Of a stretch of 64,000 bases of DNA, positions 1 through 10,997 are shown piece by piece. Within the stretch, counting starts at the first letter, position 1, and each line of letters begins with the position of its first letter. The DNA lies in NCBI RefSeq assembly GCF_004341885.1, contig NZ_SLVX01000020.1, positions 52,664 through 116,663 of the forward strand, written 5' to 3'. The stretch comes from Shinella granuli. Its GTDB lineage: Bacteria; Pseudomonadota; Alphaproteobacteria; Rhizobiales; Rhizobiaceae. The notes beneath the pieces are model-generated. The model was not told the DNA's origin and searched no databases. It was given only the letters and a program-made list of their open reading frames with translations. The position numbers and the translations under genes are program-made.

Positions 1-1433
<1,433 letters not shown>

Positions 1434-1615
1434 GCTTTCCTCCACTCCATGGCCTTCGTATAGCATGTTGCGCCGCAGTATAAAGTGGCGAATGCCCGTT
1501 CGCGCCGTCGCCGAACGCAATTCCGCCATGGCGACATTTGATTTCTTCTGCCCAAGCGCCTATCCCCGTTCGCTTGAAATGATGTGCACGCTGCCGGTAG
1601 AGGACCCGCACCCGA

Positions 1616-3457
1616 ATGACCCTTTCCCGTTTCATCCAGTCGCGGCATCTCGTGCGGGGAATCCTTGTCGTTCTGGTGCTGTTTGCCGCCGTGCGCATCG
1701 GCTTTCCCTTCCTCATCCAGACCGAGACGGTGGGCCGGGAAATCGAAAGGACGCTCGAGGCCTGGACCGGCGCTGATGTCGAGATCGGCCAGGCGGCGGA
1801 GTTCGCCTTCTGGCCCTATCCGCAGGTGACGCTCGGCAATGTCCGGATCGTCACACTGACCGACAGGAGCGAGCTTGCGCATATCGAGGCCATCTCGGCC
1901 AGCTTCGACCTCTTCGGCGCGGTGCGCGGCAAGCCGGTCTTCAGCGATTTCGATCTCATGCGGCCGACGATCCGCGTCGGCTGGGATGCCGACGGCGTCT
2001 TCAACTGGCGCCACAGCGGCTGGCTCATGCAGGCGATCGACGCAACCAAGTCGGCCCCCGAGGGCCAGGCGATACCGGAACTGCCGGAGGAGCGCATCGG
2101 CACGATCAACATGGTCGACGGCGTCATCGAGGTCGCACAGGACGACGGGGCGGCGCCCTTCCGCATTTCGGACATCAACGGCAACATCGACTGGCCCGCC
2201 CTGCGGCGGCCGCTCGACCTCACGCTCTCCGGCATCGTCAATGGCGAAATGAGCCGCTGGACCTTCGACTGCAACCAGCCGCTCGCCCTCCTGGCCGGGC
2301 ACAATGCCACCGTGCGCACCAACCTTGCCGCCGATCCGACGACGGTGAACTTCGAGGGCATCGCCAATCTTTCGGCCAACGCCTTCGTCGCCGGCAACAT
2401 GACGCTGTCGACGCCCTCGCTCGGCCATCTCCTCGCCTGGCAGGGCAAGGACATCCCCTCCGTCGGCAATCTCGGCCACATCAATGCCGAGGCGAAGGTG
2501 ACGACGGCCGGCTATACGGCCAAGCTGGAAAACCTGAAGCTGACCCTCGACAATGCGCAGGCGACCGGCGTGCTCGATGTCAACATGCCGCCGGACGGTC
2601 TGCCGCAGGTGGGCGGCACGCTAGCCTTCGACCGGATCGACCTTCGCGCCTTCCTGTCCGCCTTCTCGCCGCTTCCCGGCGCCGACCAGGCGGCGGGCGG
2701 AATCGACACCGCCTTCATCCACCAGTTCGGCATGGACCTCAGGCTTTCTGCCAAGAGCGCGGATTTTGCGCCCTTTTCCCTGCAGGACCTTGCCGCCGGC
2801 ATACGCATCGAGAACGGCCGCGCGTCCTTCGACATCGGCGACAGCCAGTTTATGGATGGCCGCATGACAGGGCGCATCGCACTCACCGAACAGGGCTTTC
2901 GCGGCGGCGGGCGGCTGCAGATGTCGCTGAGCAATGTGGATATCGGCGCGATCGTCAACACGCTCGCCCTGCCCGGGCCGCTGCCGGCGGGGCGCGGCTC
3001 GGCGGATTTCGAGCTGTCGACGGACCGGCCGCTCTGGGCGACCACGGCCTCGGACATGTCCGGCCAGTTCCGGCTGGCCATGGGGCCGGGCACGCTCACC
3101 CATTTCAACCGCCAGGCCTTCGAGGAGCGGGCGGGGAAAAACGCCTTCTTCAACTTTTCCGAGGCGTCGGACGGATCGTTCGATTTCGTGCGGGCCGATG
3201 TGGAGGCCAAGCTCGACCGGGGCCTTGCCGAACTGACGAAGGCGCAGGTCGAGGGCAACGAGAAGCTGCTGACGCTGTCGGGCATGATCCCCTACCGCAG
3301 CGGCAGCGTGGCGCTGGCCGGCACGCTCGCCGACCGGCCGCAGGCCGATGCCGCCGCTGTCGTCACGCCGGCGATCAGCTTCTTCGTCGGCGGCTCGTGG
3401 CCGGAGCCGGTGATCTCGCCGATCTCCATCCTGATGGGGCAGCAGCCCCGCCAGTAG
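1616..3457 (+). CDS. AsmA-family protein
   Basis: This 613-residue protein has an N-terminal membrane anchor (about residues 13-35) followed by a long domain predicted to lie in the periplasm. ALEAWTGADVEIGQ-like and PQVTLGNVRI-like segments and a late AsmA_2-type region (GRGSADFELST, ATTASDMSGQFRLAMGPGTL) mark the AsmA family. These proteins act in envelope biogenesis, and related large members are thought to bridge lipid transport between membranes. The start at 1616 has only a weak AGAGGA motif upstream. It is divergent from acsA2 and convergent with the pot operon, whose last stop is 12 bases away, with no hairpin between. The exact role is not known from sequence. Confidence 0.8.
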   Translation: MTLSRFIQSRHLVRGILVVLVLFAAVRIGFPFLIQTETVGREIERTLEAWTGADVEIGQAAEFAFWPYPQVTLGNVRIVTLTDRSELAHIEAISASFDLFGAVRGKPVFSDFDLMRPTIRVGWDADGVFNWRHSGWLMQAIDATKSAPEGQAIPELPEERIGTINMVDGVIEVAQDDGAAPFRISDINGNIDWPALRRPLDLTLSGIVNGEMSRWTFDCNQPLALLAGHNATVRTNLAADPTTVNFEGIANLSANAFVAGNMTLSTPSLGHLLAWQGKDIPSVGNLGHINAEAKVTTAGYTAKLENLKLTLDNAQATGVLDVNMPPDGLPQVGGTLAFDRIDLRAFLSAFSPLPGADQAAGGIDTAFIHQFGMDLRLSAKSADFAPFSLQDLAAGIRIENGRASFDIGDSQFMDGRMTGRIALTEQGFRGGGRLQMSLSNVDIGAIVNTLALPGPLPAGRGSADFELSTDRPLWATTASDMSGQFRLAMGPGTLTHFNRQAFEERAGKNAFFNFSEASDGSFDFVRADVEAKLDRGLAELTKAQVEGNEKLLTLSGMIPYRSGSVALAGTLADRPQADAAAVVTPAISFFVGGSWPEPVISPISILMGQQPRQ

Positions 3458-3469
3458 TCCGCGCGACTA

Positions 3470-4288
3470 TCAGCGGCCGGCAAAGGCCGCCTGCTCGTCG
3501 CGCAGGCGCTGGACCTCGCGGCGCTTCGTCAGGATCGAGGCGATGACGACACCGACGGCGACGAGGCCGATGAGCAGCGTGCAGGCCGCGTTGATCTCCG
3601 GCGTCACGCCGAGGCGTACCTGGCTGTAGATCTTCATCGGCAGCGTCGTGGCGCCCGGGCCGGAGGTGAAGCTCGCGATGACGAGGTCGTCGAGCGAGAG
3701 CGTCAGCGCCAGCATCCAGCCGGACAGCACGGCCGGTGCGATGATCGGCAGCGTCACCTCGAAGAAGGTCTTCACCGGCGTCGCGCCGAGGTCCATCGCC
3801 GCCTCCTCGACCGAACGGTCGAAGGAGAGCAGGCGCGACTGCACCACCACCGTCACGAAGCACATCGAGAAGGTGATGTGCGCCAGCGTCACCGTGACGA
3901 AACCGCGGTCGAAGCCGATGGCGACGAAGAGCAGCAGCAGCGACAGGCCGGTGATGACCTCGGGCATGACGAGCGGGGCATAGACCATGCCGGAAAAGAG
4001 CAGCCGGCCGCGGAAGCGCGTGTAGCGCGTCAGCGCCAGCGCCGCCATCGTGCCGAGGACCGTCGCGATGGTCGCCGAGAGCAGCGCCACGCGGATCGTC
4101 ACCCAGGCGGCATCCATCAGGCCCTGGTTGTTGAAGAGCGAGACGTACCACTTGGTCGAAAAACCGGCCCAGACGGTGACCAGCTTCGATTCGTTGAACG
4201 AGAAGATGACTAGGAGCACGATCGGCAGATAGAGGAAGGCGAAGCCGAGAACGACCGAGACGATGTTGAAACGGGACCAACTGTTCAT
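3470..4288 (-). CDS. potI: Putrescine ABC transporter permease PotI
   Basis: This 272-residue inner-membrane permease has about six hydrophobic helices and the EAA-loop signature (EEAAMDLGATPVKTFFEVTLP), which docks onto the ATPase. It is the second permease of a PotFGHI/PotABCD polyamine importer. I place the start at the ATG at 4288 (MNSWSRFNIVSV), because GGGGAGGTAA sits eight bases upstream. An in-frame start at 4327 would lie inside potH. The gene follows potH with a four-base gap and is the last gene of a four-gene operon (binding protein, ATPase, two permeases). The substrate, putrescine or spermidine, is inferred from family and from puuA-puuB further on. Confidence 0.9.
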   Translation of the reverse strand: MNSWSRFNIVSVVLGFAFLYLPIVLLVIFSFNESKLVTVWAGFSTKWYVSLFNNQGLMDAAWVTIRVALLSATIATVLGTMAALALTRYTRFRGRLLFSGMVYAPLVMPEVITGLSLLLLFVAIGFDRGFVTVTLAHITFSMCFVTVVVQSRLLSFDRSVEEAAMDLGATPVKTFFEVTLPIIAPAVLSGWMLALTLSLDDLVIASFTSGPGATTLPMKIYSQVRLGVTPEINAACTLLIGLVAVGVVIASILTKRREVQRLRDEQAAFAGR

Positions 4289-4292
4289 GGGC

Positions 4293-5204
4293 TTACCTCC
4301 CCTGCTCTTCGGCCTTGGCCTGCGCATTCTGGAAGAACACGATGGGCACGACCAGGATGAGGAGCAGAATGGTGGCGACGGCGGCCGAGACGGGCCAGTC
4401 GCGGTTCGCGTTGAACTCGTTCCACAGCGTCTTGCCGATCATCAGCGTCTGCGACCCGCCGAGCAGGTCGGGGATGACGAACTCGCCGACAGCAGGGATG
4501 AAAACGAGCATGCAGCCCGCCACGACGCCCGGAATGGAGAGCGGGAAAGTTATCTTCCAGAAGGCCGATATCTGCGGGCAGCCGAGATCCTGCGCCGCCT
4601 CGATCAGCGTGTTGTCCATCTTCTCCAGCGCCGAATAGAGCGGCAGCACCATGAAGGGCAGGTAGGAATAGACGATGCCGATATAGATCGCCCAGTTGGT
4701 GTTCATGATGACCAGCGGCGTATCGATGACGCCGATGCCGATCAGGAACTGGTTGAGCAGGCCCTCCGGCTTCAGGATGGCGATCCAGGCATAGACGCGG
4801 ATGAGGAAGCTCGTCCAGAACGGCAGGATGACCAGCATCAGCAGCGTGGGCCTCAGCGTGCGCGGCGCCTGCGCCATGCCGTAGGCGATCGGATAGCCGA
4901 TCAGGAGCGTGATGAAGGTCGAGACGCCGGCGATCCAGAGGCTCGACAGGTAGGCGTTGAGATAGAGCGCATCCTCGGTGAGCCAGACGTAATTGGCGAG
5001 GCTGAACTGGCCGATCTTCGCGACAATGCCGGAAAGACCGTCCGCCAGCGCGAAGACCGGCTCATAGGGCGGCTGGGCGATCGCGGTGGTGGAAAGCGAG
5101 ATGCGGAAGACGATGAAGAAGGGAACGAGGAAGAAGAACAGCAGCCAGGCATAGGGAAGGATGATGACGAGGCGGCTGAAGATGGCGGAGCCGAGCTTGG
5201 TCAT
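4293..5204 (-). CDS. potH: Putrescine ABC transporter permease PotH
   Basis: This 303-residue permease has an N-terminal helix (IILPYAWLLFFFLVPFFIV), five further helices and the EAA signature IEAAQDLGCPQISAFWKITFP. It pairs with PotI to form the membrane channel of a polyamine importer. Its TAA stop lies inside the ribosome-binding site of potI, so the two are probably translationally linked. potG ends at 5209, only four bases on the 5' side of its start. The length and helix pattern are normal for the family. Confidence 0.92.
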   Translation of the reverse strand: MTKLGSAIFSRLVIILPYAWLLFFFLVPFFIVFRISLSTTAIAQPPYEPVFALADGLSGIVAKIGQFSLANYVWLTEDALYLNAYLSSLWIAGVSTFITLLIGYPIAYGMAQAPRTLRPTLLMLVILPFWTSFLIRVYAWIAILKPEGLLNQFLIGIGVIDTPLVIMNTNWAIYIGIVYSYLPFMVLPLYSALEKMDNTLIEAAQDLGCPQISAFWKITFPLSIPGVVAGCMLVFIPAVGEFVIPDLLGGSQTLMIGKTLWNEFNANRDWPVSAAVATILLLILVVPIVFFQNAQAKAEEQGR

Positions 5205-5208
5205 CGGG

Positions 5209-6351
5209 TCAATCCTTCAGCACGACGCCGGCCGTTTCGCCGAAGGAGACCCAGACCTTCTCGTCATAGGAGATCGGATCCTCCACCTCGCGCTGGGCGT
5301 TCAGCATGGAGGCCTTCACCACCTTGCCGCTGCCGAGCTTGACGTAGAAGACCGTCATGTCGCCGAGATAGCCGATATCCCAGATCTCGCCCTCGGCCGC
5401 ATTGACGGAAGCGTCCACGGGTGCGGCGCGCGTGACCTTCAGCTTTTCCGGGCGGATGGCGAAGCCTGCCGCGCTGCCCGCCGCGGGGGCGTGGCCGGTC
5501 GCGGTGCGGATGGTGAAGCCCTCGTTGACGGCAAGCTCAATCTTGCCGTTGCCGCTCGCCGAGACCTTGCCGTCGAGAATGTTCACATCGCCGATGAAGT
5601 CGGCGACGAAGCGGGAATTCGGCGCCTCGTAGATTTCCGCCGGCGTCGCCACCTGGATGACCTTGCCATGGCTCATGACGGCGATGCGGTCGGCCATGGT
5701 CATCGCCTCCTCCTGGTCGTGCGTGACGACGACGAAGGTGAGGCCGAGTTCCTGCTGCAGGTCCATCAGCTCGAACTGGGTTTCCTCGCGCAGCTTCTTG
5801 TCGAGCGCGCCGAGCGGCTCGTCGAGCAGCAGCACCTTGGGGCGCTTGGCGAGCGAACGGGCAAGCGCCACGCGCTGGCGCTGGCCGCCGGAGAGCTGGT
5901 GCGGCTTGCGCTTGGCGAACTTTTCCAGCTTCACCAGCTTCAGCATCTGGGCGACACGCTCGGCGATCTCGGTCTTCGGCATGCCGTCCTGCCGGAGGCC
6001 GAAGCCGATATTGCTCTCCACCGTCATGTGCGGGAAGAGCGCGTAGGACTGGAACATCATGTTGACCGGCCGCTTGTAGGGCGGGATGCCGGCAATGTCC
6101 TGGCCGTCGAGGATGATTTCGCCCGAGGTCGGCCGCTCGAAGCCGGCGAGCATGCGCAGGAGCGTGGACTTGCCGCAGCCGGACGCGCCGAGCAGGGCAA
6201 AGAATTCGCGGTGATAGATGTTGAGGGTGAGATCATCGACGGCAGTGAAATCGCCGAACCTTTTCGTGACATTGCGGAACGTGATGAATGGCTTTGCGTC
6301 CGGATCCGTCCACGGTGCGAAGGAACGACGGATATTGCCGAGAGATTTCAT
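5209..6351 (-). CDS. potG: Putrescine ABC transporter ATP-binding protein PotG
   Basis: This ATPase of a polyamine importer is 380 residues long from the ATG at 6351 (MKSLGNIRRSF). It shows Walker A GASGCGKST at about residues 55-63, the Q-loop in MMFQSYALFPHMTV, the ABC signature LSGGQRQRV, Walker B VLLLDEPLGALD and a C-terminal TOBE-like regulatory domain. Another in-frame ATG at 6384 would add 11 residues, but it lies directly next to the strong hairpin behind potF and has no better ribosome-binding site. Hydrolysis of ATP here drives uptake through PotH and PotI. The distance from potF contains a stem-loop that may lower expression of this gene relative to the binding protein. Confidence 0.93.
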   Translation of the reverse strand: MKSLGNIRRSFAPWTDPDAKPFITFRNVTKRFGDFTAVDDLTLNIYHREFFALLGASGCGKSTLLRMLAGFERPTSGEIILDGQDIAGIPPYKRPVNMMFQSYALFPHMTVESNIGFGLRQDGMPKTEIAERVAQMLKLVKLEKFAKRKPHQLSGGQRQRVALARSLAKRPKVLLLDEPLGALDKKLREETQFELMDLQQELGLTFVVVTHDQEEAMTMADRIAVMSHGKVIQVATPAEIYEAPNSRFVADFIGDVNILDGKVSASGNGKIELAVNEGFTIRTATGHAPAAGSAAGFAIRPEKLKVTRAAPVDASVNAAEGEIWDIGYLGDMTVFYVKLGSGKVVKASMLNAQREVEDPISYDEKVWVSFGETAGVVLKD

Positions 6352-6388
6352 TGCCTGTCCCCATCTCTTTTCTTGGCAGCACAAATGA

Positions 6389-6417
6389 AATTGCCCGGAA
6401 GAGGCTTCCGGGCAATT
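6389..6417 (-). terminator. Perfect hairpin between potF and potG
   Basis: A 13-bp perfect inverted repeat (AATTGCCCGGAAG / CTTCCGGGCAATT) with a 3-base loop lies 12 bases downstream of the potF stop and before potG. On the minus strand it is followed by TTCATTTGT, which is not a clean T-run. It could be a leaky terminator or a 3'-end stabiliser, both common between a binding-protein gene and its transporter genes. Confidence 0.75.
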
Positions 6418-6429
6418 CGTTCTGGCCGG

Positions 6430-7524
6430 TTACTGACCGGTCACGATCTTGGTCCAGGTCCGTGTGAACAGGCGCTGCGTCTTCGCATCCAGCGTCGTGT
6501 TGGTGAAGAGCTTGGCCAGCGTCGCCTCATCCGGGTAAATCGCCGGGTCGTTCAGGATCTCGGGATCGAGGGCTTCCTGCGACGCCTTGTTGCCGTTCGC
6601 GTAGTGGACATAGTCCGAAGCCTTCGCGATGACGTCGGGACGCATGATGTAGTCGAGGAAGGCGTGCGCTTCCTCGACATGCGGCGCGTCGGCCGGGATC
6701 GCCATCTGGTCGAACCACATCTGCGTGCCTTCCTTCGGGATGACGTATCCGACCTCGACGCCGTTGCCGGCTTCCTCGGCACGGTCGCTGGCCTGGAAGA
6801 TATCACCCGACCAGCCGACCGCAACGCAGATATCGCCGTTGGCAAGGCCGTTGATGAATTCGGAGGAGTGGAACTTGCGCACGAAAGGCCGCACCTTCAG
6901 CAGCGCCTCCTCCGCCTTGGCGAGATCGGCCGGGTCATGGCTGTCGGGATTCGCCCCAAGATAGGCCAGCACGACGGGGATCATGTCGGTCGGCGAATCG
7001 AGGAAGTTGATGCCGCAGTCCTTGAGCTTTTCGGCATATTCCGGGTCGAAGACCACCTGCCAGCTGTCGATCTCGTCGGTGCCGAGGGCTTCCTTCAGCT
7101 TGGCCTTGTTGTAGCCGATGCCGATCGTGCCCCACATGTAGTTGACCGAATATTCGTTGCCGGGATCGAACGGCTGCATGCGTTCGCTCACCATGTCCCA
7201 CATGTTCTTCAGGTTCGGCAGCTTCGACTTGTCGAGCTTCTGATAGACCCCCGCCGCGATCTGGCGCTGCAGGAAGGTGTTGGTGGGCACCACCACGTCA
7301 TAGCCCGTGCCGCCGGCGAGCAGCTTCGTTTCCAGGATCTCGTTCGAGTCATAGACGTCGTAGACGACCTTGATGCCGGTTTCCTTGGTGAAATCGTCGA
7401 TGATCGAACTATCGATATAGTCCGACCAGTTGTAGACGTTAACGACTTTTTCCTGTGCGAGCGCGCCGCCCGCGCCAAACAGCGCAAGCGTGGCGGCAGT
7501 CGCCAAAAGAGTACGTCTTATCAT
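6430..7524 (-). CDS. potF: Polyamine (putrescine)-binding periplasmic protein PotF
   Basis: This 364-residue protein begins with a cleavable signal peptide (about 1-23, ending ALA before QEKVVNVYNW). The mature protein opens with the VNVYNWSDYI segment typical of PotD/PotF binding proteins, and AVGWSGDIFQA and YIMRPDVIAKASDYVHYANG also match that family. It captures putrescine or related polyamines in the periplasm and delivers them to PotHI. It is the first gene of the operon; its promoter should lie in the 184-base A/T-rich gap before the RamB-like regulator. The sequence favours PotF over spermidine-type PotD, but specificity is not proven. Confidence 0.92.
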   Translation of the reverse strand: MIRRTLLATAATLALFGAGGALAQEKVVNVYNWSDYIDSSIIDDFTKETGIKVVYDVYDSNEILETKLLAGGTGYDVVVPTNTFLQRQIAAGVYQKLDKSKLPNLKNMWDMVSERMQPFDPGNEYSVNYMWGTIGIGYNKAKLKEALGTDEIDSWQVVFDPEYAEKLKDCGINFLDSPTDMIPVVLAYLGANPDSHDPADLAKAEEALLKVRPFVRKFHSSEFINGLANGDICVAVGWSGDIFQASDRAEEAGNGVEVGYVIPKEGTQMWFDQMAIPADAPHVEEAHAFLDYIMRPDVIAKASDYVHYANGNKASQEALDPEILNDPAIYPDEATLAKLFTNTTLDAKTQRLFTRTWTKIVTGQ

Positions 7525-7708
7525 TGATTTATCTCCCAGTTTTTCTCTCGGGCCTATGAGTTCGTATGAAGAACAGTCGCCGATTATGGATGTTTTTCAA
7601 GAGGCGACAAGCGGCATTCTACGCAAACATAGGGCGAATTTTGATATCACATTGTTCCCATTCCTATCAGATTTGAAGCCCTAACGGCGATGGAAATCAA
7701 GCGAAAAG

Positions 7709-9124
7709 TCACTGGAAGTCGAAAAGGCTGAGGCCGGCGACCATTTCGTCGAGCCCGAGGGGGCGCGTGACGGGCGGTTCGGCGCGTGCAAGACAGCCCT
7801 GGCGCTCGCAGAGCCGGCAGGCCGTTCCCACCGCCACCGCCCCTTCCCGCCGCACCGCTTCGCCATAGACCGTCTCTTCCGCATGGGCGGCATCGCAGCC
7901 GATGAGCAGTGCCGTGCGGCGCACACGCTCGGCAAAGACGCCCTGCGGCCCCTCCAGCGTGCGCGAGATCGCCAGGAATGTGGCGCCGTCGGGCATTTCC
8001 ACGCGGTCGACGAGGATCTGCCCCGGCTGCGAAAAGGCGGAGTGGACGCCGAGCTTGGGACAGCTTCCGCCGAAGCGCGCTTGCGGGAAACCCTGCGCAC
8101 CGGCCCGGCGGAAGCGGTTGCCGGCATTGTCGATCTCCAGCATGAAGAAGGGCACGCCCGCCCTGCCCGGCCGCTGCAGCATGGTCAGCCGGTTCGCCGC
8201 CTGCTCGTAGGAGACGCCGAAGCGGGAACGCAGCACGTCGATATCGTAGCGCACGCGCTGGGCCGTCGAATGGAAGGCCTCGTAGGGCATCATCAGCGCA
8301 TGGGCGGCATAGCGCGCCAGCTCGAAGCGGGCGATGCGCTTCGCCTCCGCCGTCGAGAAGGCGAGCCGGTCGAGCTCGGCGAAGATCTCGTCCTGGAGGG
8401 CAAGCTGCACCGTCTCCATGGCGATCTCGCGCAACTGGTCGAAGGGCGACAGGCGCTCCGACAGGAAGAGCCGCATGGAGTGGCGGTCGAAGCGGCGGCG
8501 CAGGTTCGGCATGGTGTGGACGGGCAGCAGGCGCACGACGACGCCATGCTCCTTGCGCAGCCAGGACTTCAGCGCGGCGGCGAGGTCGTCACCCGGCGCC
8601 AGCGCCGCATGGAACCGTTCCGCCGCCTCGTCGATGGCGTCGAAATAATTCGGGCGGCCCTCCAGCTTGTCGCGCACCTCGTCCATCGGCAGCAGCGTGC
8701 CTGACAGCGTCGTCGCATGGCCCTCGCGGGCGAGCAGGTCGGCAAGGTCGGTGAGGCGGGCGGCCTGCTCGCGATAGGCGCGATAGAGCTTCAGGATGCC
8801 GCTCGCCACATTGGGCGCGGCATCGGCGATTTCCACCAGCTCGTGGTCGCCCGGAAGCTCTCCCGCAAGCAGCGGATCGGCGAAGACCTCGCGCAGCTGG
8901 CGGGCATTGCCGGCACTCTCGCCCTGCAGCTCGTCGAGGTCCACCTTGTAGACGGAGGCGAGGCGCAGGAGGAGCTGCACCGTCAGCGGCCGCTGGTTGC
9001 GCTCGATGAGGTTGAGATAGGACGGCGAGATCGACAGGCCCTCGGCCATCGCCGTCTGGGTGAGGCCGAGGGCGTTGCGGATGCGCCGGACCTTCGGGCC
9101 GGCAAAAATCTTGTTCTCCGCCAT
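7709..9124 (-). CDS. RamB/ScfR-type transcriptional regulator (XRE HTH + DUF2083)
   Basis: This 471-residue regulator has an XRE helix-turn-helix at residues about 8-65 (LGLTQTAMAEGLSISPSYLNLIERNQRPLT, read in two parts). A central IrrE/ImmA-like region follows (ARFELARYAAHALMMP), and the C-terminal DUF2083 carries a cysteine cluster CRLCERQGC. This is the architecture of short-chain fatty-acyl regulators such as RamB, which control acetate and propionate genes including isocitrate lyase. It is divergent from aceA across a 218-base intergenic region, so control of aceA is the natural inference. The cysteine cluster could bind metal or a ligand. Confidence 0.88.
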   Translation of the reverse strand: MAENKIFAGPKVRRIRNALGLTQTAMAEGLSISPSYLNLIERNQRPLTVQLLLRLASVYKVDLDELQGESAGNARQLREVFADPLLAGELPGDHELVEIADAAPNVASGILKLYRAYREQAARLTDLADLLAREGHATTLSGTLLPMDEVRDKLEGRPNYFDAIDEAAERFHAALAPGDDLAAALKSWLRKEHGVVVRLLPVHTMPNLRRRFDRHSMRLFLSERLSPFDQLREIAMETVQLALQDEIFAELDRLAFSTAEAKRIARFELARYAAHALMMPYEAFHSTAQRVRYDIDVLRSRFGVSYEQAANRLTMLQRPGRAGVPFFMLEIDNAGNRFRRAGAQGFPQARFGGSCPKLGVHSAFSQPGQILVDRVEMPDGATFLAISRTLEGPQGVFAERVRRTALLIGCDAAHAEETVYGEAVRREGAVAVGTACRLCERQGCLARAEPPVTRPLGLDEMVAGLSLFDFQ

Positions 9125-9342
9125 ATGTCAAATCCTTTACACCGACGCCGCGATCAGAAGATTTACAATTTTACTTTTTTACAGAGCTCAATTGTCAAAG
9201 ACAAGACATCATTACCCGATTATCCCGCTGATTTTCCGGTTTTCTCTCGCCCGATTGTGCGATGCGATGTAAATACTGTCACATGAAATCGGGCAGTAAA
9301 TGAAGCCAAGCCCGATCCCGAGACATCGCACCGGAGGATACT
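9125..9342. promoter_or_regulatory. Divergent ramB-aceA control region with TTTACA repeats
   Basis: The intergenic region is much more A/T-rich than its surroundings. It contains three octamers in direct tandem, TTTACAAT, TTTACTTT and TTTACAGA (9162-9185). A further TTTACA lies at 9136-9141 and its complement TGTAAA at 9268-9273. Even 8-bp spacing and presence on both sides suggest operator sites for the divergent RamB-like regulator. The aceA ribosome-binding site CGGAGGA is at about 9331. Confidence 0.5.
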
Positions 9343-10632
9343 ATGACTGATTTTTACAACCTCGTCCCGAGCGCGCCGCAGGGCCGGTTCGACGGCATCG
9401 AGCGCCCCTATACGGCCGAGACGGTCGAGAAGCTGCGCGGCTCGGTCCAGATCCGCCACACGCTGGCTGAAAACGGTGCGAACCGGCTGTGGAAGCTCAT
9501 CCACGAGGAGGACTTCGTCAACGCGCTCGGCGCGCTCTCGGGCAACCAGGCCATGCAGATGGTCCGCGCCGGCCTGAAGGCGATCTATCTCTCCGGCTGG
9601 CAGGTCGCCGCCGACGCCAATACGGCCTCGGCCATGTATCCCGACCAGTCGCTCTATCCGGCAAACGCCGCGCCGGAACTGGCCAAGCGCATCAACCGCA
9701 CGCTGCAGCGTGCCGACCAGATCGAGACCGCAGAAGGCAAGGGCCTTTCGGTCGACACCTGGTTCGCCCCGATCGTCGCCGACGCGGAAGCCGGCTTCGG
9801 CGGCCCGCTCAACGCCTTCGAGATCATGAAGGCCTTCATCGAGGTCGGTGCGGCCGGCGTTCACTTCGAGGACCAGCTCGCGTCTGAAAAGAAGTGCGGC
9901 CATCTCGGCGGCAAGGTCCTGATCCCGACCGCGGCCCATATCCGCAACCTCAACGCCGCGCGCCTTGCCGCCGACGTCATGGGCGTGCCGACGCTGATCA
10001 TCGCCCGCACCGACGCCGAGGCCGCAAAGCTGCTGACCTCCGACATCGACGAGCGCGACCAGCCCTTCGTCGATCAGGACAAGGGTCGTACGGTCGAAGG
10101 CTTCTACCAGGTCAAGAACGGCATCGAACCCTGCATTGCCCGCGCCATCTCCTATGCGCCGCATTGCGACCTGATCTGGATGGAAACCGGCAAGCCGGAT
10201 CTCGAACAGGCGCGAAAATTCGCCGAGTCCGTGCACAAGGCGCATCCGGGCAAGCTGCTCGCCTACAATTGCTCGCCCTCGTTCAACTGGAAGAAGAACC
10301 TGGACGACGCGACGATCGCCAAGTTCCAGCGCGAGCTGGGTGCGATGGGTTACAAGTTCCAGTTCATCACGCTCGCCGGCTTCCACCAGCTGAACTACGG
10401 CATGTTCGAACTCGCCCGCGGCTACAAGGAGCGCCAGATGGCCGCCTATTCTGAGCTGCAGGAAGCGGAATTCGCCGCCGAGGTCAACGGCTACACCGCC
10501 ACCAAGCACCAGCGCGAAGTCGGCACCGGCTACTTCGACGCCGTGTCCATGGCCATCACCGGCGGCCAGTCCTCGACGACCGCCATGCATGAATCGACCG
10601 AGCACGAACAGTTCCGCCCGGCCGCCGAATAA
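9343..10632 (+). CDS. aceA: Isocitrate lyase
   Basis: This 429-residue enzyme splits isocitrate into glyoxylate and succinate, the first step of the glyoxylate bypass needed for growth on acetate and fatty acids. The active-site signature KKCGH is at residues 183-187. Other matching segments are [20 protein letters not shown] and [14 protein letters not shown] strong GGAGGA precedes the ATG. The length is normal for the short bacterial type. It is followed 101 bases later by a small conserved-looking gene and faces a RamB-type regulator. Malate synthase is not in the window. Confidence 0.97.
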   Translation: MTDFYNLVPSAPQGRFDGIERPYTAETVEKLRGSVQIRHTLAENGANRLWKLIHEEDFVNALGALSGNQAMQMVRAGLKAIYLSGWQVAADANTASAMYPDQSLYPANAAPELAKRINRTLQRADQIETAEGKGLSVDTWFAPIVADAEAGFGGPLNAFEIMKAFIEVGAAGVHFEDQLASEKKCGHLGGKVLIPTAAHIRNLNAARLAADVMGVPTLIIARTDAEAAKLLTSDIDERDQPFVDQDKGRTVEGFYQVKNGIEPCIARAISYAPHCDLIWMETGKPDLEQARKFAESVHKAHPGKLLAYNCSPSFNWKKNLDDATIAKFQRELGAMGYKFQFITLAGFHQLNYGMFELARGYKERQMAAYSELQEAEFAAEVNGYTATKHQREVGTGYFDAVSMAITGGQSSTTAMHESTEHEQFRPAAE

Positions 10633-10733
10633 CCCGACCCGTCAACCGTTCAAGAACCCCCGACAGAGCCGCATTCCTGCGACGGCAGGCGTACCGCCTG
10701 CCTGCAAAATGCTCAAATAAGAGGAGAAATGCC

Positions 10734-10973
10734 ATGACAGTCCAGACCCGAGTCAAGGAACGCGCGGAAGAACAGGCTTCCGCCATGACCCCCGACCAGC
10801 AGGCCATGATCCGCATGGTTGCCAACGACCTGCACCGCCTCAACCAGTCCGTCATGAAGGCGGTCGAGGCCGGGGTCTCCGTGGAGCTCGTCCGCTCCGC
10901 CCGCCACCACGGCGGCGAGGGCAACTGGGGCGACCTGCTGATCCCCGTGATCGTCACGCAGGGTCGCGGCTGA
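10734..10973 (+). CDS. Small protein downstream of isocitrate lyase
   Basis: This 79-residue ORF has a good ribosome-binding site (AAGAGGAGAAATGCC before the ATG) and ends directly before a strong terminator, so I take it as real. It has no signal peptide, membrane segment or cysteine. The middle (MTPDQQAMIRMVANDLHRLNQSVMKAVEAG, in part) looks helical and the end (GNWGDLLIPVIVTQGRG) is hydrophobic. I do not recognise a family. Being alone with aceA before one terminator suggests co-transcription and perhaps a role in glyoxylate-cycle growth. Confidence 0.7.
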   Translation: MTVQTRVKERAEEQASAMTPDQQAMIRMVANDLHRLNQSVMKAVEAGVSVELVRSARHHGGEGNWGDLLIPVIVTQGRG

Positions 10974-10997
10974 CAGGCAAATCCCGTCGAGGCAAAG

